64,000 bases of DNA from Streptomyces sp. NBC_00341. Lineage in GTDB: Bacteria > Actinomycetota > Actinomycetes > Streptomycetales > Streptomycetaceae. The stretch covers positions 5,456,001-5,520,000 of the forward strand of contig NZ_CP108002.1 in NCBI RefSeq assembly GCF_041435055.1. Reading direction: 5' to 3'. Below are positions 26,098 through 34,470 of the stretch, piece by piece. A program made the position numbers and the translations under genes. Within the stretch, counting starts at the first letter, position 1. The number at the start of each line of letters is the position of its first letter. Under the pieces are notes generated by a model. It did no database searches and was not told where the DNA came from. It saw nothing but the letters and a program-made list of their open reading frames with translations.

Positions 26098-27819
26098 GTG
26101 GATCGATCACAGGGCACGGATGCGGGACTGTTGCTGGCCGGGCGATACCGGCTCGGTGAAGTCCTCGGACGCGGCGGCATGGGCAAGGTCTGGAGAGCCC
26201 ACGACGAGGTGCTGCACCGCACCGTCGCCGTCAAGGAGCTGACCGCCGGGCTGTACGTCGCGGAGGCGGACCGGGTGGTGCTGCACGCCCGTACGCAGAA
26301 GGAGGCCCGCGCCGCCGCCCGCATCACGCACCCGGGCGTGGTCACCGTCCATGACGTCATCGAGTACGACAACCGGCCGTGGATCGTCATGCAGTACGTC
26401 GACGGTCCGTCACTCGCCGACGCCGCCAAGGAATCCGGGCCGCTGGTGCCGCGCGAGGCCGCCAGGATCGGCCTCCACGTGCTGGGCGCGCTGCGCGCAG
26501 CACACAGCGCCGGGGTGCTGCACCGCGATGTGAAGCCGGGCAACGTCCTGCTCGCCCGGGACGGCCGGGTGCTGCTCACCGACTTCGGGATAGCGGCGAT
26601 AGAGGGCGACTCGACCATCACCAGGACCGGTGAACTGGTCGGGTCCATCGACTACCTGGCGCCCGAGCGGGTCCGCGGCGGCGATCCCGGCCCCGCGTCC
26701 GACCTGTGGTCGCTGGGCGCCACGCTGTTCACCGCGGTCGAGGGCAGCTCGCCGTTCCGGCGCACCTCGCCGATATCCACCATGCAGGCCGTCGTCGCGG
26801 AGGAACCCCCGGAGCCCGCCAGGGCCGGGGCGCTGGGCCCCGTCATCACGGCGCTGCTCCGCAAGGAGCCGGACGACCGGCCGTCGGCCGCGGAGGCCGA
26901 GCGGATGCTGCTGGAGGCCATGGAGGGGCGCCAGCCCCGGGCGGCCCAGGAGTTCGTCCCGACGCAGCACCTGTCGGAGGAGGCCATGCGCGCGGCGGGC
27001 CCCGGCGGCGCGACCGGCTCCACGGCCCAGCTCCCGCACCCCGGCGCCACGGGGCAACTGCCGCACCCCGGCGCCACGGGTCAGCCGCACCACCCCGGCG
27101 CCGTCCCGCCCGCCGGGCCCGCCCCGGCGACCCGGCGAGGCCGGGCCCGGTGGCGTACGGCCCTGCTGGTGCTGGCCCTGGCGGCGCTGCTCGGCGTCGG
27201 CGCGGGGATCGCCGCGATGAAGTACCGCGACCGCCCGGACACCGGCACCGCGAGCGGCGGCACCGCGGACCCGGGTACCCGGTCCCAGGACCCGGCTCCC
27301 CACAAGTCCTCGCCCGGCCCCTCCGAGAAGCCGGACCCGAAGCCGGACCCGACGCTGAAGGGCGTACCGGCCGGCTGGCACCGGGTCCAGGACCCGGAGG
27401 GGTTCAAGCTCCTCGTACCGGACGGCTGGCAGCGCCGGAAGAGCGGCGCGAACATCGACTACACCCCGGACAACGGCAAGCGCTACCTCCGGATCAGCAT
27501 CGATCAGAGTCCCGACTTCGAGACCTCGTACCTGCACATGCAGAACATGGAGCCGGGCCTGCGGGAGCGGCTGCCGCAGTACCGGGGCCTGGCCCTGCGC
27601 GCCAACTTCTACCGTGACCACCCCGGATCGCTCTGGGAGTTCACCTGGACCGAGAACAGCGGCGAGCAGCGGCACGCCATCGACCAGATGTACTACGCGG
27701 GTGACGACGGACCGGAGTACGCGCTGTACATGACGGGTCCGGCGGCGGACTGGGACACCACCCGGAAGCAGTTCGACACCATGCTGCGCGGCTGGCGCGC
27801 GCCGGGGGACACCGGCTGA
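26098..27819 (+). CDS. transmembrane Ser/Thr protein kinase (PknB type)
   Basis: 573 residues from the GTG at 26098 with a GGGGCAGGG ribosome site; the open frame begins at 26032. Active-type kinase: L-G-R-G-G-M-G-K-V, K46, H142-R143-D144, D162-F163-G164, A-P-E 188-190. The inner linker contains a short Pro-rich repeat (L-P-H-P-G-A-T-G-Q in two near-perfect copies, then P-H-H-P-G-A). A single membrane helix lies at ~353-375. The outer domain begins V-P-A-G-W-H-R-V and has G-F-K-L-L-V-P-D-G-W-Q-R, closely matching the start of the same domain in the pseudokinase. The three genes are parallel with gaps of 130-180 bp. Confidence 0.93.
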   Translation: MDRSQGTDAGLLLAGRYRLGEVLGRGGMGKVWRAHDEVLHRTVAVKELTAGLYVAEADRVVLHARTQKEARAAARITHPGVVTVHDVIEYDNRPWIVMQYVDGPSLADAAKESGPLVPREAARIGLHVLGALRAAHSAGVLHRDVKPGNVLLARDGRVLLTDFGIAAIEGDSTITRTGELVGSIDYLAPERVRGGDPGPASDLWSLGATLFTAVEGSSPFRRTSPISTMQAVVAEEPPEPARAGALGPVITALLRKEPDDRPSAAEAERMLLEAMEGRQPRAAQEFVPTQHLSEEAMRAAGPGGATGSTAQLPHPGATGQLPHPGATGQPHHPGAVPPAGPAPATRRGRARWRTALLVLALAALLGVGAGIAAMKYRDRPDTGTASGGTADPGTRSQDPAPHKSSPGPSEKPDPKPDPTLKGVPAGWHRVQDPEGFKLLVPDGWQRRKSGANIDYTPDNGKRYLRISIDQSPDFETSYLHMQNMEPGLRERLPQYRGLALRANFYRDHPGSLWEFTWTENSGEQRHAIDQMYYAGDDGPEYALYMTGPAADWDTTRKQFDTMLRGWRAPGDTG

Positions 27820-27910
27820 CGACCGGAACCCGACTGCGCGTCCGCCACTCCTCCCGATCGCACTCCGCGATGCGTGACCGCGAAAGATAGCCCCTGATCA
27901 GCGCTTATGT

Positions 27911-27928
27911 AGCCAGTGGACACTGGCT
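27911..27928. promoter_or_regulatory. perfect palindrome before the aldehyde dehydrogenase gene
   Basis: AGCCAGTG-GA-CACTGGCT, an 8-2-8 inverted repeat 97 bp upstream of the gene start. No regulator gene adjoins it. It may be an operator. Confidence 0.5.
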
Positions 27929-28024
27929 CGATCGGCGGGGGCCGGCGGAGGGCTCTTGTGGGGACTGTGAAAAGCCGTTACCCACGGGTACCCAAAGCAT
28001 CCGGCTGGACGTACTCTCGCCCTC

Positions 28025-29653
28025 ATGACGGACTCGCAGGCCTCCACGCCCACCTCCGCCGCCGCTGTCGGCACCAACCCGGTGGCCGCGGCGCCCGCGG
28101 GCGTGCGCACGGCCGCCGACGTCGTGACCCCCGAGGTGATCGCCCAGCTGACCCGTGGCGTCGTCGGCTCCGGCCGCACGGCCAACCACACCCCGTTCAC
28201 CGGGGAGAAGCTGGCCGATCTGCCGGAGTCCACCCCCGAGGACGTGGCCGACGCCTTCGAGCGGGCCCGCGCCGCCCAGCCCGCCTGGGCCGCGCTGCCC
28301 GTCCGGGCCAGGGCCGCCGTGCTGCTGCGCTTCCACGACCTCGTGCTCGGCCGCCAGTCGGAGGTCCTCGACCTCATCCAGCTGGAGACCGGCAAGGCCA
28401 GGCTGCACGCCCACGAGGAGGTGCAGGCCGTCGCCGTCGCCGCCCGGCACTACGGCCGCAAGGCCGGCTCGTACCTGAAGCCGAAGCGGCACACGGGTGT
28501 CGTGCCGACCCTCACCAAGGTCACCGAGCTGCGTCAGCCGCGCGGTGTCGTCGGCCAGATCGCGCCCTGGAACTACCCCTTCGAGCTGTCCGTCGGTGAC
28601 GCGCTGCCCGCGTTCGTCTCCGGCAACGCCGTCGTGATGAAGCCCGACACGGAGACCGCGCTGACCGCGTTGTGGGCCCGTGACCTGCTGATCGAGGCCG
28701 GGCTGCCCGCCGAGGTGTTCCAGGTCGTGCTCGGTGACGGACCGGTGGTCGGACCCGAGGTCGTCAAGCACGCCGACTACGTCTCGTTCACCGGCTCCAC
28801 CCGCACCGGCCGCGAGGTCGCCCAGGGCGCCGCCGCCCGGCTCGTCGGGGTGTCGCTGGAGCTCGGCGGCAAGAACGCCATGCTGGTCCTGAAGGACGCC
28901 GACGTGGAGAAGGCCGCCGCGGGCGCCGTCCGGGCCTGCTTCTCCTCCGCCGGCCAGCTCTGCATCTCCATCGAGCGGCTGTACGTGCACGAGTCGGTCG
29001 CGGACGACTTCGTGGAGCGCTTCGCCGCCCGTACGAAGGCGATGCGGCTCGGCAACTCCCTCGCCTACGGGGCCGACATGGGCTCGCTGGTCGGTGAGCG
29101 CCAGCTGGAGACCGTCAGCCGGCATGTCGCGGAGGCCGTCGAGAAGGGCGCCAGGCTCGTCGCGGGCGGCGTCGCCCGCCCCGACATCGGCCCGCTCTTC
29201 TACGAGCCGACCATCCTGGACGGCGTCGAGGCGCCGATGGCCGTCTGCACGGAGGAGACCTTCGGACCGGTCGTCTCCATCTACCGATTCAGTGACGAGG
29301 ACGAGGTCATCGGCCTCGCCAACGCCACCCCGTACGGCCTCAACTCCAGTGTCTGGACCAAGGACGGCAGGCGCGGCCACGCCGTCGCCGCCCGGCTGCG
29401 GACCGGCACGGTCAACATCAACGAGGGCTACGCCCCCGCGTACGGCAGCGTGCAGTCCCCGATGGGCGGCATGAAGGAATCCGGTCTCGGCCGCCGGCAC
29501 GGCTCCGAGGGCATCCTCAAGTACACCGAGGCCCAGACGGTCGCCCAGCAGCGGCTGATCCCGCTCGCCCCGTCCTTCGGTATGGACGACGAGAAGTACG
29601 CGGCGCTCATGAGCCGCAGCCTGAAGGCGATGAAGGTCTTCCGCCTGCGCTGA
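28025..29653 (+). CDS. gabD: succinate-semialdehyde dehydrogenase-type aldehyde dehydrogenase
   Basis: 542 residues. Aldehyde dehydrogenase superfamily, oxidising an aldehyde to the acid with NAD(P)+. The catalytic Glu279 is in L-E-L-G-G-K-N and the nucleophile Cys313 in S-S-A-G-Q-L-C-I-S. The oxyanion Asn region I-A-P-W-N-Y-P-F and the cofactor site F-T-G-S-T-R-T-G are also seen. The closest group by motif is the succinate-semialdehyde dehydrogenase branch; other aliphatic aldehydes cannot be excluded. It is followed after 56 bp by a GMC oxidoreductase on the same strand with its own GGAGGAG ribosome site. The two may act in sequence on an alcohol and its aldehyde. Confidence 0.85.
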   Translation: MTDSQASTPTSAAAVGTNPVAAAPAGVRTAADVVTPEVIAQLTRGVVGSGRTANHTPFTGEKLADLPESTPEDVADAFERARAAQPAWAALPVRARAAVLLRFHDLVLGRQSEVLDLIQLETGKARLHAHEEVQAVAVAARHYGRKAGSYLKPKRHTGVVPTLTKVTELRQPRGVVGQIAPWNYPFELSVGDALPAFVSGNAVVMKPDTETALTALWARDLLIEAGLPAEVFQVVLGDGPVVGPEVVKHADYVSFTGSTRTGREVAQGAAARLVGVSLELGGKNAMLVLKDADVEKAAAGAVRACFSSAGQLCISIERLYVHESVADDFVERFAARTKAMRLGNSLAYGADMGSLVGERQLETVSRHVAEAVEKGARLVAGGVARPDIGPLFYEPTILDGVEAPMAVCTEETFGPVVSIYRFSDEDEVIGLANATPYGLNSSVWTKDGRRGHAVAARLRTGTVNINEGYAPAYGSVQSPMGGMKESGLGRRHGSEGILKYTEAQTVAQQRLIPLAPSFGMDDEKYAALMSRSLKAMKVFRLR

Positions 29654-29709
29654 CCCCGCTGCCCCCGCACCACCGCAGCATTTCTGTCCTTTTCGTACGG
29701 AGGAGTGCC

Positions 29710-31551
29710 ATGTCCCAGGACAGCCCTGCCCAGAATCAGGCCGGACCCGGCGGTGCGGCCGACGACGACGCCGCGTACGACTACGACGTACTGGTCGTCG
29801 GATCGGGCTTCGGCGGCGCGGTGTCGGCCCTGCGGCTGAGCGAGAAGGGATACCGGGTCGGCGTCCTGGAGGCCGGCCGCCGGTTCACCCCCGCCACCCT
29901 GCCCAAGAACTCCTGGGACCTGAAGAACTACCTCTGGGCCCCCGCCCTCGGGCTCTTCGGCATCCAGCGGGTGCATCTGCTCGGCAAGGTGATGGTGCTG
30001 GCCGGGGCGGGGGTCGGCGGCGGTTCGCTGAACTACGCCAACACGCTGTACGTGCCCCCGGCGCCGTTCTTCGAGGACCGCCAGTGGGCGGACATCACCG
30101 ACTGGCAGGACGAGCTGAAGCCGTACTACGACCAGGCCACCCGCATGCTCGGGGTCCGGCTCAACCCGACGACGACCCCCTCCGACGTCCACCTCAAGGC
30201 GGCCGCGGAGGCGATGGGCGTCGGGGACACCTTCCATCTCGCCCCGGTCGGGGTCTTCTTCGGCGACGGCAAGGACGCCGACGGGACGGCGCGGGCCAAG
30301 CCCGGCGGAACGGTCGCGGACCCGTACTTCGGCGGCGCGGGACCCGCCCGCAAGGCCTGCACCGAGTGCGGCGAATGCATGACGGGCTGCCGCCACGGCG
30401 CGAAGAACACCCTCAACGAGAACTACCTCCACCTCGCGGAGAAGGCCGGAGCGGTCATCCACCCGATGACCTCCGTCGTCGCGGTCACCGACCACCCGGA
30501 GGGCGGCTACCGCGTCACCACCGTGCCCACAGACCGCCGCCGGAAGGCGAAACCGACCCGGCTGCGCGCCCGCCAGGTGGTCGTGGCGGCGGGTACGTAC
30601 GGCACCCAGACCCTGCTGCACACGATGAAGGACCGGGGACTGCTGCCCCGCATCTCGTCCCGGCTCGGCGAGCTGACCCGGACCAACTCCGAAGGGCTCG
30701 TCGGAGCGCAGACCTCCGACCGGCGCTACCGCAAGAAGCACGGCACCAAGGCCGACTTCACCAGGGGCGTCGCCATCACCTCCTCGATCCACCCCGACGA
30801 GAACACCCACATCGAACCGGTCCGCTACGGCAAGGGGTCCAACGCGATGGGCGGGATGACCATCCTCCAGGTCCCCTACAGCACCCACCGGGTGCTCGGC
30901 TGGCTCGGCAGCATGGCCAGGCACCCGGCGCTCGCCATGCGCTCGCTCTCCAACCGGCGCTGGTCGGAGCGGACGATCATAGGGCTCGTCATGCAGTCGC
31001 TGGACAACTCCCTGACCGCCTACCGCAAGCCGGGCGGCATAGGAAAGGGCCTGCTCACCGCCCGGCAGGGGCACGGCGCGCCCAACCCGACCCAGATCGC
31101 GGAGGCCACCCGCGGCGCGACGCTGCTCGCGGAGGAGATCAACGGCTTCGCGGGCTCCAACATCGGTGAGCTGATGGGCACCCCGCTCACCGCGCACTTC
31201 CTCGGCGGCTGCCCGATCGGCGCGAGCGCGGAGGACGGGGTGATCGACGCCTACCACCGGCTGTACGGGCACCCGGGCATCTCGGTGGTCGACGGTTCCG
31301 CGGTCTCCGCCAACCTCGGCGTCAACCCGTCGCTCACGATCACCGCGCAGGCGGAGCGGGCCATGTCCTTCTGGCCGAACAAGGGGGAGCGGGACCCCCG
31401 TCCGGCGGCGGGAGAGCCGTACGAGCGGCTGGCGGCGGTCGAACCGCAGGCGCCGGCCGTCCCGGCGGAGGCCTTCGGCGCGCTGCGGCTGCCGTTCCTG
31501 GGGATGCCCGCGATGCCGCGGAAGAAGACCGGAAGGGCAGGGAAGCCCTGA
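29710..31551 (+). CDS. GMC-type oxidoreductase (cholesterol oxidase-like) with a four-Cys motif
   Basis: 613 residues. FAD-dependent oxidoreductase of the GMC/cholesterol-oxidase-like family: V-L-V-V-G-S-G-F-G-G-A-V near residue 27, G-A-G-V-G-G-G-S-L-N-Y-A, and a C-terminal V-V-D-G-S-A-V-S-A-N-L-G-V-N-P-S-L-T-I. Residues 217-227 read C-T-E-C-G-E-C-M-T-G-C, a CxxCxxCxxxC pattern like those that bind 4Fe-4S clusters; known flavin GMC oxidases do not need one. An electron-transferring dehydrogenase is therefore more likely than an oxygen-using oxidase. Oxidation of an alcohol or sterol-like substrate is plausible but unproven. The stop codon lies in the first of four tandem 14-bp repeats. Confidence 0.85.
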   Translation: MSQDSPAQNQAGPGGAADDDAAYDYDVLVVGSGFGGAVSALRLSEKGYRVGVLEAGRRFTPATLPKNSWDLKNYLWAPALGLFGIQRVHLLGKVMVLAGAGVGGGSLNYANTLYVPPAPFFEDRQWADITDWQDELKPYYDQATRMLGVRLNPTTTPSDVHLKAAAEAMGVGDTFHLAPVGVFFGDGKDADGTARAKPGGTVADPYFGGAGPARKACTECGECMTGCRHGAKNTLNENYLHLAEKAGAVIHPMTSVVAVTDHPEGGYRVTTVPTDRRRKAKPTRLRARQVVVAAGTYGTQTLLHTMKDRGLLPRISSRLGELTRTNSEGLVGAQTSDRRYRKKHGTKADFTRGVAITSSIHPDENTHIEPVRYGKGSNAMGGMTILQVPYSTHRVLGWLGSMARHPALAMRSLSNRRWSERTIIGLVMQSLDNSLTAYRKPGGIGKGLLTARQGHGAPNPTQIAEATRGATLLAEEINGFAGSNIGELMGTPLTAHFLGGCPIGASAEDGVIDAYHRLYGHPGISVVDGSAVSANLGVNPSLTITAQAERAMSFWPNKGERDPRPAAGEPYERLAAVEPQAPAVPAEAFGALRLPFLGMPAMPRKKTGRAGKP

Positions 31552-31602
31552 CCCGGGACACCTGACCCGGGACACCTGACCCGGGACACCTGACCCGGGA
31601 CA
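31547..31602 (+). repeat. four perfect 14-bp tandem repeats
   Basis: CCTGACCCGGGACA occurs four times without a break or mismatch. The first copy contains the stop codon of the GMC oxidoreductase. Each unit carries the palindrome CCCGGG. Confidence 0.97.
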
Positions 31603-31607
31603 GCAGA

Positions 31608-31639
31608 AGGGGCTGCACCCCCCTCCGAGTGCAGCCCCT
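31608..31639 (+). terminator. terminator after the GMC oxidoreductase
   Basis: AGGGGCTGCAC (31608-31618) pairs with GTGCAGCCCCT (31629-31639), an 11-bp perfect stem just after the tandem repeats. The remaining 31640-31877 is an upstream region of the surface protein. Confidence 0.8.
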
Positions 31640-31742
31640 CATGCTCTACCGGTGAAGCCGAGTTACGGATGTGACCGGTGGTTCCGCATGCATGACCTGC
31701 AAGGCATCCCGATGGTTGTCCCGAAGTTCACAAAATCCTTAT

Positions 31743-31756
31743 GTGACGTCGGTCAC
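31743..31756. promoter_or_regulatory. Crp-like palindrome before the surface protein gene
   Basis: GTGA-CGTCGG-TCAC fits the GTGA-N6-TCAC core recognised by Crp in bacteria and the GTG-N6-GNCAC form reported for Streptomyces. It lies 122 bp before the ATG. Confidence 0.5.
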
Positions 31757-31877
31757 GCCTCGCGATGTGCCCGATCCGTGATCCGGAGCCGCGCAACTAT
31801 TCACCCGGGCCCGTGGTCGTACCCACGTCGCCGCAAAGGCGATCACCCAGCTCCTCACGACCCGGAGAGCCCTCGAT

Positions 31878-33626
31878 ATGAGAAGCACGACCCCGAGAGC
31901 CGCTCTGCGCAGGGCCGCGGGAGGATTCGCCGCCGCCGGTCTGCTGGCCGCCGGATCCCTCGCTCTGACCGCTCCGGCGCGGGCCGCCGCCCCCGAGTTC
32001 ACCCTCGGCGGTCCGGCCGGGACCGCGCTGCACCCGTACCCGGCGACGGGCACCCCGCAGAAGGCCTCGCTCGGCTTCACGGTCAACAACCCTTCGGAGG
32101 ACGAGGAGAACGGCGCCTTCGAGGGCGAGTACACCGTCCGCTTCGACCTCAGCGGGATCAAGGGTGTCGCGGACGTGGCCTTCGGCAAGAAGGGCAGCGC
32201 CGACTGCACGGTCACCGGGACGAGCGCGGTCTGCCACGCCTGGGGCATCTTCCCCGGCGTGAGCACCCTCGCGGAGCTCGACGTCACCGCGGCGAAGGGC
32301 AGCGAGGACGGCGACACGGGCGCCATCGAGGTCACCGCGGAGGCGGACGGGGCCACGTTCACCTCGTTCACCGCCCGGATCGGCATCGGCGGCCCCGACC
32401 TGTCGATGGAGCAGCTGCCGTTCAGGACGGAGCTGAAGACCGGCGACACCCAGCCGGTGCCCGTCACCTTCACGAACAACGGCACCCGCGCGGCCGACGG
32501 CGTGCTGCTCACCCTGCGGTACACGCGCGGCATGGAGTTCACCGAGCGGTACCGGAACTGCGAGTACAGCGAGTCCGACGGGGGCATGGGCAGCCCCGGC
32601 GCCTGGACCACCGCCCTGTGCTCCTTCGACGGCAGCTACGAGCCCGGCGTCGCCTACACGCTGGCCGAGCCGCCCGCCATCAGGGCCACGGAGCGCGCCT
32701 TCTACGACTCCTTCCTCTACCGCATCGAGGAGGACGGCTCCGCCGCCCGTGCCGCGCAGCGCGCCGGTGCGGAGTACAGCCCCGGAAAGGGCGCCACGCT
32801 GGCCCTGCGCAAGGCCCCGGCGGCCCTGACCGCCGACCTGGACCCGAGCGACAACCAGCAGGAAGCCGACTTCCGGACCGCCAACACCGCCGACTTCGCG
32901 GCGTACGGTGACCGCGCGAAGGGCGGAGCGGGCGGCTCGGTCGAGGTGAAGGTCGGATTCCGTAACCGGGGTCCCGCGTGGATCGGCTACATCCGCTCCG
33001 GCGAGGACGTCGCCACCGTCGACGTCACCGTCCCCGAGGGCGCCTCGGTCGTCGCCAAGCCGGAGTCCTGCCGGGGTGTGACGGCCGCCGGGGAGTACCG
33101 CGAGAACCAGACCGCGGCCCCGCGCTACTTCTGCTCCACCCCGATGTCCGTACGCGAGGACGCCGACTTCGCCCTGCCCTTCGAGCTGAAGATCACCAAG
33201 GTGGTCGAGGGGGCCTCCGGCAAGGTCGTGGTCCGCAACCCCTTCCTCCAGGACCCGAAGCTGCGGTTCGACCCCGAGCCCGCCAACAACACCGCCTCGC
33301 TGGTCCTGAACGCCAAGGACTCCGGCACGGGCGACTCCGGAGCCACCACGGGCGACGGTGACACGGGCTCGGGCGGCGCGACCTCGACGGGCACCACCAC
33401 CGGTTCCACCGGCTCCACCGGCGGCTCGGGCGACTCCGGCGGCAGCGCGTCGGGCGGCTCCACCGGTTCGGCCGGCTCGTCCTCGTCGGGCAGCACCGGC
33501 GGTGACTCCGGCGGCGGCCTCGCCGCGACCGGTTCCGTCGCCCTGATGACCGGCGCCGCGGCCGCGGCCGCCCTGGTCGCGGGCGGGGTCCTCTACACGG
33601 TCTCCCGCCGCCGCGCGGCCCGCTGA
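31878..33626 (+). CDS. secreted cell-wall-anchored surface protein with LAATG sorting signal
   Basis: 582 residues from ATG 31878 behind GGAGAG. An N-terminal secretion signal (T-T-P-R-A-A-L-R-R-A-A, Ala-rich core, cleavage near A-P-A-R-A-A-A) is followed by ~430 residues of what look like beta-sandwich repeats (V-P-V-T-F-T-N-N-G-T-R-A-A-D, later V-E-V-K-V-G-F-R-N-R-G-P). Next comes a ~75-residue Gly/Ser/Thr linker and L-A-A-T-G, then a hydrophobic helix and the basic end S-R-R-R-A-A-R. This is the tripartite sorting signal of class E sortases (LAxTG). The protein should be exported and covalently linked to peptidoglycan. The ligand or partner is unknown. Confidence 0.88.
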   Translation: MRSTTPRAALRRAAGGFAAAGLLAAGSLALTAPARAAAPEFTLGGPAGTALHPYPATGTPQKASLGFTVNNPSEDEENGAFEGEYTVRFDLSGIKGVADVAFGKKGSADCTVTGTSAVCHAWGIFPGVSTLAELDVTAAKGSEDGDTGAIEVTAEADGATFTSFTARIGIGGPDLSMEQLPFRTELKTGDTQPVPVTFTNNGTRAADGVLLTLRYTRGMEFTERYRNCEYSESDGGMGSPGAWTTALCSFDGSYEPGVAYTLAEPPAIRATERAFYDSFLYRIEEDGSAARAAQRAGAEYSPGKGATLALRKAPAALTADLDPSDNQQEADFRTANTADFAAYGDRAKGGAGGSVEVKVGFRNRGPAWIGYIRSGEDVATVDVTVPEGASVVAKPESCRGVTAAGEYRENQTAAPRYFCSTPMSVREDADFALPFELKITKVVEGASGKVVVRNPFLQDPKLRFDPEPANNTASLVLNAKDSGTGDSGATTGDGDTGSGGATSTGTTTGSTGSTGGSGDSGGSASGGSTGSAGSSSSGSTGGDSGGGLAATGSVALMTGAAAAAALVAGGVLYTVSRRRAAR

Positions 33627-33658
33627 GCCGAAGCCGGACCGCGCGGGAGCGGACACAG

Positions 33659-33700
33659 AAGAACGGCCGGCCCCGGGCGTCCCCGGAGCCGGCCGTTCCT
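33659..33700 (+). terminator. terminator after the surface protein
   Basis: GAACGGCCGGC (33661-33671) pairs with GCCGGCCGTTC (33688-33698), flanked by A and T runs. In the following gap to 33987 I see only a small hairpin at 33791-33809 (GGCGTACC-TGC-GGTACGCC) and no supported gene. Confidence 0.8.
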
Positions 33701-33987
33701 TCGAGGACCCAGCCCCTGGGGGCGGACCCTGCGGGTGACCGGGCTGCTGTCCCCTGCCGACCGGTCACGCACGCCGGTGCGCGGTCCCACGGCGTACCTG
33801 CGGTACGCCACACGCCCCGGCGGAGCCACGCGTGGTTTCCTTCCACCGCCGCCCCTGGCTGGCACGGACACCGGGACCAACGAAGCCGCGGCGGGCCCGG
33901 TCACGCGCCGTACGGGTGAGACCCCGCCCGAACTGGGATACGCCCCTACAGCCCTGCGGTGCCAAGGGCCGTCCGGCCAGCGGCGGG

Positions 33988-34290
33988 TCACACACGGCCG
34001 CGGCACAGCTCCAGCAGCGTCATCGCCAGGGAGGTGCCGGGCTTGCCGAGCGCGTCCCGGTACTGGCCGAGGATCTCCATCTCCCGGGAGAGGTTCACCC
34101 GGCGGCCCCCGGAGGTGATCCGGGCCTCCTGGATGACCGAGGAGACGGCCATCCGTTCCTGGACGAGACCGATGATCCGGTCGTCCAGGGTGTCGATGCG
34201 CGCACGGGCGTCGCCGATCAGGGACGCGGCCTCCTCGGTGTGCGCGCCGGTCGTCTCCGCGGCGGTGCGGGTGGCTGCGGTGCTGCTCAT
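33988..34290 (-). CDS. chorismate mutase (AroQ type, monofunctional)
   Basis: 100 residues from ATG 34290, with CGGGAGA as ribosome site. It converts chorismate to prephenate, the branch to phenylalanine and tyrosine. The all-helical AroQ fold is visible: R-A-R-I-D-T-L-D-D-R-I-I-G-L-V-Q-E-R in helix 1 supplies the conserved Arg and Asp. S-S-V-I-Q-E-A-R-I and the C-terminal L-E-L-C-R-G follow. The short length fits a free-standing enzyme that in actinobacteria is often activated by binding DAHP synthase. A 23-codon leader ORF with Phe and Tyr codons and a strong hairpin precede it on the same strand, which suggests attenuation by aromatic amino acids. Confidence 0.92.
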   Translation of the reverse strand: MSSTAATRTAAETTGAHTEEAASLIGDARARIDTLDDRIIGLVQERMAVSSVIQEARITSGGRRVNLSREMEILGQYRDALGKPGTSLAMTLLELCRGRV

Positions 34291-34348
34291 GGTGGGTCTC
34301 CCGGGTAGCTGCGGCTCCACGGAACCGACTTGGCCCGGAACGCCAGAA

Positions 34349-34374
34349 CGCCCCGGGCCTGTCGGCCCGGGGCG
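34349..34374 (-). terminator. attenuator-type hairpin before chorismate mutase
   Basis: On the minus strand CGCCCCGGGCC, loop GACA, GGCCCGGGGCG: a perfect 11-bp stem followed by TTCTGG. An outer CCAG/CTGG pairing extends it. It lies between the leader peptide ORF (stop at 34399) and the mutase ATG (34290). CGGCCCG within codons 14-16 of the leader ORF is complementary to CGGGCCG of the 5' arm, so a competing fold is possible. Confidence 0.7.
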
Positions 34375-34398
34375 CCTGGAACGTTGCTTGTCAGTTGC

Positions 34399-34470
34399 TC
34401 AAGCAGCACGACCATGGCAGCCGGCGGGCCGGGTGCCATAGGTAAAGACGAAGGTCGTGTGCTGACGCAT
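34399..34470 (-). CDS. putative leader peptide for aromatic attenuation of chorismate mutase
   Basis: 23-codon ORF, ATG at 34470, TGA at 34399-34401. Residues 5-11 are T-T-F-V-F-T-Y: two Phe and one Tyr within five codons, the end products of the pathway that chorismate mutase feeds. The codons are TTC GTC TTT ACC TAT. TTT and TAT are rare in this genome, where TTC and TAC dominate, which would sharpen ribosome pausing. A terminator-like hairpin follows 25 bp after the stop, then the mutase gene. No strong ribosome site is seen (GGGAG lies too far upstream), so a leaderless start is possible; TACTGT just before the ATG could be a -10. Confidence 0.65.
   Translation of the reverse strand: MRQHTTFVFTYGTRPAGCHGRAA

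Noticed and set aside
31547..31602. Tandem 14-bp repeats considered as a CRISPR array
   Set aside because: No spacers and no cas genes; units are directly adjacent.
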